Counted from the stretch's first letter, positions 48,372 through 58,071 are shown. The stretch: 64,000 nt of DNA from Lacimicrobium alkaliphilum (GCF_001466725.1 NZ_CP013650.1:2852001-2916000), one strand, 5' to 3'. Made by a program: numbers and translations. Notes: generated from the sequence alone by a model not told the origin.

Positions 48372-49457
48372 ATGATGTACAGGCCAAGCTACGCCGAAAT
48401 TAACCTTGGCGTTATTCGCGATAATTACCGTCTGAGTAGTCAGTTGGCTCCGGGTTCCCGGCACCTGGCTGTAATTAAGGCCAACGCCTATGGCCATGGT
48501 GCCGAACAGGTTGCAAAGACGCTGGAAGATATTGCACCGGCCTTTGCCGTAGCCTTTACTGACGAGGCCCTGTCATTACGCAAAGCCGGTATCCGCGCCC
48601 CTATATTGATTCTGGAGGGATGTTTTGGTTCACAGGAGCTGACCATTGCCGCAAAGAATAACTTCTGGGTAATGCTGCATAGCACTGAGCAGGTTGGGAT
48701 GCTGGAAAAGACACACTTGCCCTCTCCCGTTCATTGCTGGCTTAAAATAGACACCGGCATGCATCGTCTGGGAATTGATCCGCTGCAGGTCACCGCAATA
48801 CTGCAACGACTGCAAAGCTCCGGTAAGCTGAGCCATAAACCGGTGCTGGCCAGCCATATGGCTAACGCTGAAGAGATAAGCTGCCCCGTTAATCAAAAAC
48901 AGATTGAACAGTTAAAACTGCTTGGCCAGAGTACTGACCATCCCCTCAGTCTGGCGAATAGTGCTGCGCTGATGCAGCTCCCCGACAGCCATAGTGACTG
49001 GAACCGGCCCGGTATAATGCTCTATGGCTGCTCTCCGCTAACCGAAAAATCTGAACAAATTGGACTGAGACCAGCCATGGCAGTATATAGCCAAATCATG
49101 GCCATTCGCGAATTGCAAAAGGGAGATGCGGTTGGTTATGGCGGCCATTGGAGAGCTGACCAGCCAGGCCGTATCGCTACCCTGGCGATTGGCTATGGAG
49201 ATGGCTATCCACGCAGCACCGACAGCCAATGTGAGGTGTTTCTGCATGGCCAACGGGCCCGGGTAATCGGCAGTGTCTCTATGGATATGCTGGGGGTGGA
49301 TATCAGCCATCTGCCGCAGGCTAAAGTAGGCGACAAAGTGGAAATCTGGGGTAAAAATTTACCGATCACAGAACTGGCGAGCAGGGTAAACACCTTAAGT
49401 TATGAATTACTGACCCGGGTTAATCAGCGCCTGCCAAGACAGTTTATTGAGGAGTGA
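48372..49457 (+). CDS. alr: Alanine racemase
   Basis: PLP-dependent interconversion of L- and D-alanine; 361 aa. The PLP lysine is Lys36 in LAVIKANAYGHGAEQ and the second-base tyrosine region is AIGYGDGYPR. VSMDMLGVDISHL and ELLTRVNQR match the C-terminal barrel. Here it would turn D-Ala released from peptidoglycan into usable L-Ala. Its 3' end runs into a GAGGAGT tandem repeat that includes the TGA stop. Confidence 0.96.
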   Translation: MMYRPSYAEINLGVIRDNYRLSSQLAPGSRHLAVIKANAYGHGAEQVAKTLEDIAPAFAVAFTDEALSLRKAGIRAPILILEGCFGSQELTIAAKNNFWVMLHSTEQVGMLEKTHLPSPVHCWLKIDTGMHRLGIDPLQVTAILQRLQSSGKLSHKPVLASHMANAEEISCPVNQKQIEQLKLLGQSTDHPLSLANSAALMQLPDSHSDWNRPGIMLYGCSPLTEKSEQIGLRPAMAVYSQIMAIRELQKGDAVGYGGHWRADQPGRIATLAIGYGDGYPRSTDSQCEVFLHGQRARVIGSVSMDMLGVDISHLPQAKVGDKVEIWGKNLPITELASRVNTLSYELLTRVNQRLPRQFIEE

Positions 49458-49527
49458 GGAGTGAGGAGTGAGGAGTGAAATTTTAACTCAGACATTTGAT
49501 TTGTCGCCATTTTTCCTCACTCCTCAC
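49449..49527. repeat. GAGGAGT tandem repeat with inverted copy
   Basis: Four exact GAGGAGT units (49449-49476) and an inverted copy TCCTCACTCCTCAC (49514-49527) can form a long hairpin between convergent alr and the RpiR gene. Related GAGTGAGGAGG sequence is at about 13629-13642. Confidence 0.75.
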
Positions 49528-49537
49528 GCCTAACCCT

Positions 49538-50332
49538 TCACTCATTATCCTGCGCGCGCTGCAGGGCAATAATCAGCATATCCATCAGGTAAGAGAGGTT
49601 AATCGCCTGGGGGGGAAGCAATAACTGAGGTACCTGGGTGTCTACCAGCATCTGCAGGGTAATGTCGCCCATGCTCGGAAGTTTGGTATCACCGTACTTG
49701 CAGATACAGATAATCTTGTTACGGTGACTGCGATTCAGGCGAATCAGTTCCTGCAGATGTTCATCGCAGTCTTCCAGACTGATAATCACCAGCACTTTAT
49801 CTTCCACCACCTGATCCGCGAGCAACAAATCCAGCCGGTAATCCGCCACATGCTGAACCTGTTTACCCAACTGACACAGGCCCTGAGCCAGACGGGTTGC
49901 AGGATACAGCCCTTCGCCCAGGCCCTGCAGCTGAACCCATTTGGCTTCTGCCAATACACTGACGGCATGAACAAAGGCGTCTGAGGCTTCCACCTCGGCC
50001 AGATACTCTATTGTTTTAGCCGATTCCTCGCGGATAAAGTCGGTAATAGACTCTTTGTTCTGTTGTCTGGACAGAGGGCCATTACTGGTATTCAGCCCAA
50101 TCCCCCGCGCCAGACTTTCATTCACTGCCAGCTTTAAATCCGGATAGCCACGGTAACCCATTTTCTGACTGAATTTGACCACACTGGACTGACTGACTCC
50201 CACCGCACTGGCGAGCTGCTGGGAAGAATAGTCCCTGAGCAAATGGGTATTATCCAGAATAAAATCAGCCAGCTTCTTCTCACTGGAAGAAAGATTGTCA
50301 CGCATGGCTTTCATTTTCAGTAAACAGGTCAA
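49538..50332 (-). CDS. MurR/RpiR-family transcriptional regulator
   Basis: A 264-aa regulator. HTH_6 DNA-binding domain is at about 1-77 (SSSEKKLADFILDN, GVSQSSVVKFSQKMGYRGYP). The C-terminal SIS domain is at about 120-255. The usual phosphosugar-binding serines are not where expected: the GxGxS position reads GLGEG and the SxSGxT-like loop reads ISLEDCDEH. The start is a TTG with AGGGA 7 nt upstream; this keeps the CLLKMKAMRD segment that aligns with family N-termini (ATG 50314 is the alternative). In related loci RpiR proteins control MurNAc and amino-sugar use. Likely local regulator. Confidence 0.9.
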   Translation of the reverse strand: MTCLLKMKAMRDNLSSSEKKLADFILDNTHLLRDYSSQQLASAVGVSQSSVVKFSQKMGYRGYPDLKLAVNESLARGIGLNTSNGPLSRQQNKESITDFIREESAKTIEYLAEVEASDAFVHAVSVLAEAKWVQLQGLGEGLYPATRLAQGLCQLGKQVQHVADYRLDLLLADQVVEDKVLVIISLEDCDEHLQELIRLNRSHRNKIICICKYGDTKLPSMGDITLQMLVDTQVPQLLLPPQAINLSYLMDMLIIALQRAQDNE

Positions 50333-50373
50333 AGGCTTTCCCTACGTTTGCGTTCTTATTATTGTTAATCTGC

Positions 50374-50381
50374 ATAGAATA
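50374..50381. promoter_or_regulatory. ATAGAATA site upstream of the RpiR gene
   Basis: One copy of the shared 8-mer, 42 nt upstream of the regulator's start, consistent with autoregulation. Confidence 0.35.
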
Positions 50382-50434
50382 CCGCTTTTTATCTCTTAGT
50401 CATCCCTGCAAGACAAATTCGACCCGAAAAGCTG

Positions 50435-52912
50435 TCAACGAGAAAGTACCGCTTCATAAATCAGCGAAATAATGCTGCCATAACGGCCAAGCTCAAATTC
50501 ATCGCCTTTAAAACCATACAAGTCCTCTTCAAGGTCCACTACAGGCGTATGGCGGCGATTGGTCAAAAGCACAATGGCCAGATCATACTCCGGGTCCACC
50601 ACTGTCACCGTGCCCGTCCAGCCGGTATGGCCGATCGCCTGAGGGCTGGCATAGGGGCCGAAATGCCAGCGGCGTTCACCATTGCCCGCCCGGCGCCAGC
50701 CAAGTCCCAGTGTAATATCCATATCCGAGGCTTTGCTGAACTGATCCAGCACAGAGGGGGCAAAAACCTGCTGCTCACCGTAGCCACCGCGATTCAGCAG
50801 CACCTGAGTGAGCACGGCCATATCACTGGCATCAGAGAATAATCCTGCGTGACCGGCTACGCCTTGCATTGCGTAATAGGCCTTTTCATCATGCACTTCA
50901 CCCTGCAACACATAATCTCGGATGTTGTCAAAACTGACCCGACCGCCGCGGCTGTTGCCACGAATCTCGGTAGCCGCAAACTGACTTTTAACAAAGCCCT
51001 TTCTGAGCGGATTAAACTTGGTATTATGCAGCCCCAGTGGTTCATAAATCTGCGATTCCACATACTGATCCAGGCTCATATTGGTCAGCCGCTCTACTAA
51101 CACTCCCAGTAGTAAAAAGCCGGTATCGCTGTAAACGGGCTTAATGCCACGGCCGATTTCCAGTGGTACTTCGTGAAGCAATAATTCCACTGTTCTGGCT
51201 TTGTTCTGAGAGAAGAAGGCTTCTCCAAATTTGTTATCCCTTTCGAAAAAGCGCACTTCCGGCCCGTAACCTGCAGTATGGGTCAGCAAATCCTTAACCC
51301 GGATCGCAGCTCTGCCCTGGCCCTTAAATTCCGGGATATGCCTGGATACCTTGTCGTTAAAACTCAGCTTACCCTCTGTCATCAGCTTCATCAGCGCGAA
51401 GTTAGTGGCAAACATTTTGGTATTGGAGGCCATATCAAACAGGGTGTCTTTGCTCATCGCCTGCGGCTTTGGCAGCAATCCGCCGTTATCGTCATATAAC
51501 CGCTTATAGCCGTAGGCAGAATGTTTGATTACCTGCCCATCTTTGACTACCAGCAACACAGCCCCGGGGTAGCCCTGTTCGATCTCTGAATTAATCAGAC
51601 TATCCAGCGCAGAAAAATCATATTTTTCACCCTCAGATGGCTGCAGTACCGGGTAAGGGATCCTGACACGAACACTGGCACCCTCAGGCTGAACGTTTTC
51701 GACGCGCAAATGATTAGTTCCGTCCCGGGTGCGCCGCGCCAGGGAATAACGGTATTGCGCATCAGGCGCAAAAGGCTGCTGTATATTAAGCTGCTCACCG
51801 TTAACATAAATTTCTGCAAATTCGGCGTCCTGGCTGTCGATGATGATCTCGCCCTCGCCTGCATAAGCCTTAAACGCCTTTCGATCATTCACCAGCTTGC
51901 GCTCACTGGGTTCCGGCTCAGGGAACAGGCTGTCCACCTGCCCCAGTGGTTCTGCAAATTCAGCCTCCGGTTCGGCTATTTGTTCTTTGTTGTAGCGCTC
52001 CATTAATGACGTGAGTCGTTCAGGGAAATACTTATCAATCAGGGCAAACAAGGTAGCTGCGGTTTTATCCGAGGCCTCACCACTGACATGCCAGGGCAAA
52101 AAGTGCATCTGAAAGGCAGACAGAGTATCCAGTGTCTGTGCATCCATACGACCCGTTTCTTCAATACCATATCCGTAGGTTCTCAGTGCTGCCTGTACTA
52201 AACCTAATGAAGGTGGGGCCTTGGTAAATTGCTGCCAGTAATGGTTGACTGTTTCATTGTCATACCAGGCACCAATCCCCTCTTTATAGAGTTGATACCA
52301 GGGGAATCTGGGGCCAGGATCGTTTTTACGGCTGGGGGTAATATCCGAGTGGCCCACCACCTGGGTCGGGCCGATATCGGGATGACGCTCAAGAATCGCT
52401 TTTGACAGCTTCACCAACAATGCGATTTGCTCAGGGTCATAGTCAGGGAAAATACACAGCCTTCCGTCACCGTGCTCATTGCCATTAAAGGGATCGCTGA
52501 AATGGTGACCCATCTCGCGCTCACACTCAGGCACATTGACGATTTCGATGCCGATCGACTGATCGTTGAGGTCATTACGCCCCTGCCAGTAACTGCTGCC
52601 GGCATGCCAGGCCCGGTGCTGCTCATCGACCAGTTGCAATACTTTTAGTTCATCGTCGGGGTAACTGTCATCGAAGCGCTCAGGAATCAGATAATGGGAG
52701 CTGACATAAGGCCCTTTCACCAGGGCATTCACCGATCTCTGATAGTCAATGGCGGTAAAATGCATCACCAGAAACTGCACTCTGTGGTTGTAGGATTTTG
52801 AAGGCATCTGCTCGATAGGCAGACTGGTGCAGCCAACCAGTAGTGTCAGCAACAGAATATTTACTAAAACAAAAGGACGTAACAGGAAAAAAAACACAGG
52901 CTCTAATTTCAT
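50435..52912 (-). CDS. Amidase-PG-binding-serine hydrolase fusion lipoprotein (AmpD plus PBP4B/beta-lactamase-like)
   Basis: An 825-aa lipoprotein (lipobox LLVGC, Cys28). Domains in order: AmpD-like zinc amidase (about 40-215; zinc ligands His51 in VMHFTA and His188 in VGHSDITPSRKNDPG), a PG_binding_1-like helix bundle (about 235-300, RMDAQTLDTLSAFQM), a linker and small beta domain (about 345-420), then a class C beta-lactamase/PBP-type serine hydrolase (about 430-825) with SNTK (Ser496-Lys499), YSDTG and HTGWTG. It would remove the stem peptide from MurNAc and act on D-Ala ends. Related to proteins annotated as PBP4B/YfeW with an added amidase. ATG 52912 follows TGAGGTTG. Confidence 0.88.
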   Translation of the reverse strand: MKLEPVFFFLLRPFVLVNILLLTLLVGCTSLPIEQMPSKSYNHRVQFLVMHFTAIDYQRSVNALVKGPYVSSHYLIPERFDDSYPDDELKVLQLVDEQHRAWHAGSSYWQGRNDLNDQSIGIEIVNVPECEREMGHHFSDPFNGNEHGDGRLCIFPDYDPEQIALLVKLSKAILERHPDIGPTQVVGHSDITPSRKNDPGPRFPWYQLYKEGIGAWYDNETVNHYWQQFTKAPPSLGLVQAALRTYGYGIEETGRMDAQTLDTLSAFQMHFLPWHVSGEASDKTAATLFALIDKYFPERLTSLMERYNKEQIAEPEAEFAEPLGQVDSLFPEPEPSERKLVNDRKAFKAYAGEGEIIIDSQDAEFAEIYVNGEQLNIQQPFAPDAQYRYSLARRTRDGTNHLRVENVQPEGASVRVRIPYPVLQPSEGEKYDFSALDSLINSEIEQGYPGAVLLVVKDGQVIKHSAYGYKRLYDDNGGLLPKPQAMSKDTLFDMASNTKMFATNFALMKLMTEGKLSFNDKVSRHIPEFKGQGRAAIRVKDLLTHTAGYGPEVRFFERDNKFGEAFFSQNKARTVELLLHEVPLEIGRGIKPVYSDTGFLLLGVLVERLTNMSLDQYVESQIYEPLGLHNTKFNPLRKGFVKSQFAATEIRGNSRGGRVSFDNIRDYVLQGEVHDEKAYYAMQGVAGHAGLFSDASDMAVLTQVLLNRGGYGEQQVFAPSVLDQFSKASDMDITLGLGWRRAGNGERRWHFGPYASPQAIGHTGWTGTVTVVDPEYDLAIVLLTNRRHTPVVDLEEDLYGFKGDEFELGRYGSIISLIYEAVLSR

Positions 52913-52969
52913 CAACCTCAGTATCCGAATTATCTAATTATCTGGGAAAAGCACTCTTTAACCTAATAT

Positions 52970-52998
52970 AAAAAATCCCCGCACGAATGCAGGGATTA
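52970..52998 (-). terminator. Terminator of the TonB-dependent receptor gene
   Basis: AATCCC (52974-52979) pairs with GGGATT (52992-52997), with inner GCA/TGC. An A-run to the left gives a U-tract on the minus strand. It separates the receptor from the amidase-fusion gene downstream. Confidence 0.7.
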
Positions 52999-53071
52999 AA
53001 AAGGCAACTCCTCTATTGCGGAGTAAAACCTGATGGCAGTCCATTGCCTACACAACACCACATGTTGATGC

Positions 53072-56065
53072 TCAGAACTCAACCGCCACTGACAATTGCA
53101 GTCTGCGCGGATTGTAGAAATTACGTGATTCGCCAAAATTCTCCGAAGTCACAAAAGGATTCGGATTATAGCCGGTCTGGCGGTCAAACACGTTAAACAA
53201 ATCGGCCCGGAACTGCGCTGTGAACGTATCTGTCAGACGGACGTCCTGAGTATAGTTCAAGTCCAATTGCCAGTGGCTGGCCGTGCGACGACTACCCGCC
53301 GGTTCGCCATAGCGACTGGTAGACGACACTGTACTTGCATAACCATAATAGGTCGCATCCCAGGCTTCCCATGGATGACCGGACTGATACACCAGATAGG
53401 CACCAATATTGGCATTCCAGTCTGTGGTGTAGTAACCAAAGGCCTTAAACAGATGCGGTTTGTCGCCTCTGAGCTTACCGTAACGGTTATCCCAGGGCAG
53501 ACGACCCGGGCCGTCACCGTAGAAAGACGAGCCGATAAAGGTATTGGCATCATTAGTGGTAGTGGTATTGTCCTGGTCAAAGTTACCGTAGTAATGGCTC
53601 CAGACGTACGAGGCATTCAGGTAGGTACGATCACCCTGCCATTCCGCTTCCAAACTGAGTTCCCAGTATTTGGTTTCACCACCATCCACTTCGGCAATCA
53701 CATAACTTGAACCACTTATTTCATCGCGGATTGCATCCAGATTATCCACATACAAGCCTTTGGCTGCTATATGGTCGGGTACAGAACTGTTGCCGTAAGT
53801 ACCGTATAAACGGGCATTATTTGGCATATCTTCCCAGAAATTGGTGCCTTTACGATGACGGGCATGAGCCCGTAAGAAGAGATTATTCGATACTGCTTTG
53901 GTAGTACCTATAGTAATCTCATCGATACGCCGGGGCTCAAGATCATCGGCAAAGACCTTACCGGATGAACCGCCTCTTGGCTCGGAATCGATATAATTAC
54001 CGTCTTCATCGAAATAAACATCCAGTTGTGCCAGTGCCGATCTGTCCCAAGATGCGGCCCGGGCCAAGGAGCTGGCCTCGGGGTTATAGCTGGCAAAGTT
54101 AGCAAATACGGTGTTACCCGCTTCGTATTCCCAGCTTACGCCCAGTCTTGGCTGGATCATATCCTGCCAGTCCACCGTATACATCTTGTATTTATGACCC
54201 GGCGCCTGCTCGTAACCCGAAACTGTACCGGACTTGGGACGTAGGCCCTGACCGTAGAGTTCATCCTGACTGATCAGTACACCCACATTAAAGGTAAAGT
54301 CCTGATACTCAATGGTGTCATTAATCTCTAGGTTATAGGCCTTGGCCGAGGAGCTGATAGACGGTACCGCAACATCAACGCCACTACCAAAGCTGACCCG
54401 CTCGGTAATACTGCGATAATATATAGGTGTACCATCCGGCGCCTCTTCCAGCCCGCCGATATATTCAAAAGAGCCCCAACCATTGGAGAAACGACTCAGA
54501 TCTTCTTCAATTTCTGAGTACTTAAAGCCCACATGCAAGTTATGAAAGGCATTGCCGATCTCAAATTCATGATCCAGTGCCAGTTCAAAGGTATCTCTGT
54601 AGAAATCCTGATTATTGAACTGGAAGTAACCACCGACACCGCCGCCACCAGCAGGATTACCGTCATCACCGATATAACCATACTGGTTAATCAAAGCTTG
54701 CGCACCCGCATTAAAACCAGGCTCATCATCCCTTAGCGAAGGAACATTGAAGTAACCCATCTGGTCGAGATTGGCCAGATCCAGCGAACCACCTATGGTA
54801 GGTGTTACACTGAGCTGATTATCCGGCGCATCGCCTCCAACCAGCTCAAAAGTGTTATAGCTGAAACTCAGAGTCGTGAAATCGTCAATCAGCCAGGAAC
54901 CATCAATGGTGAAAATATCCTGTTCTGATGTTCCCCCAACTGAAACGCTGTCAGTTTCGAATTCGCCGATCGAATTTCCTTCAATAGTTCTGTCAGAAGT
55001 ACGCAGACTGGCATTAAACAGCAGGTCATCGGTGGGTGCCCAGGTCAATTTACCAAAATATTCATCGCGCACATTACGATAATCTTTGGCCGGCCCATAG
55101 CGGGTTTCCGTATTCGCGCCTTCTTCTTCCGGGCGGTAATAGGATACATAGAAGAACAGTTCATCTTCAATCAACGGGCCACCCAGGTTGGCGGTGATCC
55201 AGCTCTCGTCAGTTTCACGAATTACACCAACATCCGGCGTACTTCCGAAATTGGCGTTTTGTAACTTGTATTCCACCCGGCCCTTAAACTCGTTGGTACC
55301 GGACTTAGACGTGGTATTAATCGAAAAACCACCTGAGCGGTTAAAGCCCACAGCTTTGGCGCCACCGCGGTCCATCGATACATTCGCCACATCATGGGTG
55401 GATGGCTCAGAGGCCAGGTTACCAAACAGCGGCAGTGAAACATCCACACCATCAAAGCCATATTTATTGTCCTGACCGGAACCGCCAGCTGACGGACCAC
55501 GTGTAGAATTCTGAGAAAATTCCACACCAGGCACCAGTTTTAAAAGGTCACGATAATCCTGCCCTACTGGTACGCCAGTAACCACATCATCCCCTAATGA
55601 ATTGGTCAGGGACGAGTCCCCCTGACGCACAATCAGGCTGCCGGTGATGGTAATCACTTCGGTATCGGCCACGGAAGGATCACGAGCCTGCAGCGGAACG
55701 GTAATATTGGCGGTCTGATCCAATAATACCCGGACATTCATCGTACTCCGGGTGCCATCTTCCGCAGTAAAAGTCAGTTCATAATTACCCGGTAACAATG
55801 CCGGTAAATCAAAGCTACCGTCAGCCTTGGTAGTAGTAGAACGTGGTCTAGGCATCGCATCACCGCGAGCGGTGACGGTTACACCGGCAACGGCATCACC
55901 GGTTACCTTGCCCGTAATACCACTGGTTTGTTGGGCTACGGCAGGAGCCACGATCATCGAGCTCGCTAACACAGCAGCCGATACTGTTGTAACGGGCGCG
56001 CTGAGTGCGCCACGCATTGCCATTACAATGCGCTTTTTAGCAAAAGCTATATCTTTGAGTTTCAT
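53072..56065 (-). CDS. TonB-dependent receptor (CarboxypepD-regulatory/Oar-like)
   Basis: Outer-membrane active transporter of 997 aa. A long signal peptide ends near AVAQQ (about 45). A carboxypeptidase-regulatory-like beta-sandwich follows (about 48-125, SGITGKVTGDAVAGVTVTAR, LPALLPGNYELTF), then a plug (about 135-265, with DYRDLLKLVPGVEF) and a large barrel ending in RRLQLSVAVEF. Oar-type receptors import bulky substrates such as oligosaccharides or peptides. Its place in this gene cluster suggests muropeptides, but the sequence itself does not show the substrate. Confidence 0.94.
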   Translation of the reverse strand: MKLKDIAFAKKRIVMAMRGALSAPVTTVSAAVLASSMIVAPAVAQQTSGITGKVTGDAVAGVTVTARGDAMPRPRSTTTKADGSFDLPALLPGNYELTFTAEDGTRSTMNVRVLLDQTANITVPLQARDPSVADTEVITITGSLIVRQGDSSLTNSLGDDVVTGVPVGQDYRDLLKLVPGVEFSQNSTRGPSAGGSGQDNKYGFDGVDVSLPLFGNLASEPSTHDVANVSMDRGGAKAVGFNRSGGFSINTTSKSGTNEFKGRVEYKLQNANFGSTPDVGVIRETDESWITANLGGPLIEDELFFYVSYYRPEEEGANTETRYGPAKDYRNVRDEYFGKLTWAPTDDLLFNASLRTSDRTIEGNSIGEFETDSVSVGGTSEQDIFTIDGSWLIDDFTTLSFSYNTFELVGGDAPDNQLSVTPTIGGSLDLANLDQMGYFNVPSLRDDEPGFNAGAQALINQYGYIGDDGNPAGGGGVGGYFQFNNQDFYRDTFELALDHEFEIGNAFHNLHVGFKYSEIEEDLSRFSNGWGSFEYIGGLEEAPDGTPIYYRSITERVSFGSGVDVAVPSISSSAKAYNLEINDTIEYQDFTFNVGVLISQDELYGQGLRPKSGTVSGYEQAPGHKYKMYTVDWQDMIQPRLGVSWEYEAGNTVFANFASYNPEASSLARAASWDRSALAQLDVYFDEDGNYIDSEPRGGSSGKVFADDLEPRRIDEITIGTTKAVSNNLFLRAHARHRKGTNFWEDMPNNARLYGTYGNSSVPDHIAAKGLYVDNLDAIRDEISGSSYVIAEVDGGETKYWELSLEAEWQGDRTYLNASYVWSHYYGNFDQDNTTTTNDANTFIGSSFYGDGPGRLPWDNRYGKLRGDKPHLFKAFGYYTTDWNANIGAYLVYQSGHPWEAWDATYYGYASTVSSTSRYGEPAGSRRTASHWQLDLNYTQDVRLTDTFTAQFRADLFNVFDRQTGYNPNPFVTSENFGESRNFYNPRRLQLSVAVEF

Positions 56066-56682
56066 AGTTTTCGGTATCCCTGGATCAGTTTTGCTTACTT
56101 TTAGTTCAACACTTGTGAGTTTGTTTTGTTGCTGGCTTTTTAGCCAGTCATTACTAAACCTATCACTCTTTTAGCCAAAAGAAAATATTTTATTCCTTAA
56201 TCATAAAAGCAAAGGAATAAGCTCTTCATATTTCCCCTGTTGAACAGGTTCCAATCCATCGTCCTCTGCTATCAACCTGCCAACTGCTAACGCTCATAAC
56301 AACCGACACTTAATCCCTTATCCTGACTAGCCTTAGCATAGGTTTTCAGCACCCTCTTTCAGGCTATGTCTAACAGAAGTGTAGCAGTTATCCGCAATAT
56401 TGTATTAGCTAAAAATTCATAGAATAATAATTTATTATTGATTTAATGTTGATATGCAATAATATTCCTTCATACTTTTTAAACCCTGATGTCGTGAGCC
56501 GATGTCACTCAGAGCTGCCTGTACAACAAGGGCTGGATAAATGAGTTTACAGCCACAGGACTTTAACTAAGGTCGGGCGCGGATAAATAGCTGCCAGGAC
56601 TCACTGAGCCTGTTGGCAATTGATATACTGGTGTTTGCCCTACATGGTCAACAACCCGAAATTTCACTTAACAAGAGTCATA
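56066..56682. promoter_or_regulatory. Divergent control region of receptor and NlpC/P60 genes
   Basis: A 617-nt gap. ATAGAATA at 56419-56426 lies in ATTCATAGAAT (ATTC/GAAT half-sites) and runs into AATAATAATTTATTATT (inverted repeat AATAATAA/TTATTATT). ATATTCC is at about 56461-56467. Nearer the receptor, TTATTCCTT and AAGGAATAA (about 56190-56221) form another inverted repeat. These are operator candidates. Confidence 0.45.
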
Positions 56683-58062
56683 ATGAAATTATCGTCTTTA
56701 CTGCTTATCACCACGACATTGTTGTTATCAGGCTGGCCAAACGCCCTGTCAGCCATGATTACGGATGTACCGGAAATCTCTGCCCGGCATCTTGATGCCC
56801 AATACTGGATTGATAAAACAGACCACGCCGATACCCCTTTGCTGACACCAAAAGCAATAGAACATCTCAATCAGAATACCTTCAAACAGCAGAGTGAGCT
56901 GGTTCAATTAGCTGAGTTGCCGGCACAATACGCCAAATCGCAGTTGCTTGAGATGATCAACAAGGTCAGTTCAGTGCCGGCCTATGAGCGCTTTTTTGCA
57001 GATGGCCGCCAACTTAGCGAGAAAGACTATACCCGCTATCGGAATAATATGAATCTGGACGGATTAAAGCAGAGTAATACCCTTCGTTATGCTCTGGTCA
57101 CCAACCGCACCACCATGCGCCGATTCCCCTCACATGACAAAGCCTATAATGCTGAAATGGATCCGGACATCGACCGCTTTATCGAAACCGGTCTGTTTCC
57201 CGGCGATGCGTTGGCCGTTTTGCATCAGAGCAAAGACGGCAAGTGGTTATTGGCTCAGGCCTATCACTACCTGGCCTGGATTCCGGCTGAGGATGTCGCC
57301 ATTGGCAGCAAAGCGCAAGTGCTTGGCTTTCGCCAGACAGAATCGTTTGTGGTGGTAACAGGTGCTAAAGTGTTCACTAACTACAACCCCGAGCTGCCAC
57401 AACTTTCCGAAAAGCAACTGGATATGGGTGTGCGTTTACCCTTACTCGACAACCATCAGGTTGACCACAGTCTCTACGGCCAGAACCCCTATACCAGCTA
57501 TGTAGTCAGTCTGCCTTATCGTGAAGATGATGGCAGCCTGAGTATAAAACCGGCACTCATCAGCAAAAATCAGGATATCAGCACAGGTTATCTGCCCTTT
57601 ACCCGCGAGAATATTATTCGTCAGGGTTTTAAATTTCTCGGTGAACGTTATGGCTGGGGTCATGACTATAATGCCCGCGACTGTACCGGATTTGTTTCTG
57701 AGGTATACAGGACCTTTGGTATATTGATGCCAAGAAATTCGGGCCAGCAAGGCAAAGGCCAGTATGGAATTAATCAGCACTTTGATGCTAATGCCGCTGA
57801 ACAGGATAAGTTAGCCGCAATTACGAATATGGATGTTGGCGATCTTGCCTATATTCCCGGCCACGTGGTGATGTATTTAGGGAACGACAATGGAAAGCCC
57901 TATGTTATCCATGATGTGCATGGCATGTCTTATCTGGATAAAGATGAAAATTACTACAAGGGCATACTCAATGGCGTGTCCGTTACTCCGCTTTTACCCA
58001 TGCGCTTGTCGGAATCAAGCAGCTATGTGGATAAAATTTACACTATCAAGTCTATTCGCTAA
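56683..58062 (+). CDS. SH3-NlpC/P60 endopeptidase (YkfC-like)
   Basis: A 459-aa secreted protein from ATG 56683 (signal MKLSSLLLITTTLLLSG); the longer frame upstream lacks a signal. N-terminal helical part, two SH3b-like domains (about 125-270; TNRTTMRRFPS, YHYLAWIPAEDVAI) and a C-terminal NlpC/P60 domain (about 305-440) with Cys334 in NARDCTGFVSE, His394 in IPGHVVMYLG and His410 in VIHDVHG. The layout matches Bacillus YkfC, which cuts gamma-D-Glu-diamino acid bonds in peptides starting with L-Ala. The epimerase gene follows after 9 nt, as ykfB pairs with ykfC. Confidence 0.9.
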   Translation: MKLSSLLLITTTLLLSGWPNALSAMITDVPEISARHLDAQYWIDKTDHADTPLLTPKAIEHLNQNTFKQQSELVQLAELPAQYAKSQLLEMINKVSSVPAYERFFADGRQLSEKDYTRYRNNMNLDGLKQSNTLRYALVTNRTTMRRFPSHDKAYNAEMDPDIDRFIETGLFPGDALAVLHQSKDGKWLLAQAYHYLAWIPAEDVAIGSKAQVLGFRQTESFVVVTGAKVFTNYNPELPQLSEKQLDMGVRLPLLDNHQVDHSLYGQNPYTSYVVSLPYREDDGSLSIKPALISKNQDISTGYLPFTRENIIRQGFKFLGERYGWGHDYNARDCTGFVSEVYRTFGILMPRNSGQQGKGQYGINQHFDANAAEQDKLAAITNMDVGDLAYIPGHVVMYLGNDNGKPYVIHDVHGMSYLDKDENYYKGILNGVSVTPLLPMRLSESSSYVDKIYTIKSIR

Positions 58063-58071
58063 GGGAATCAG

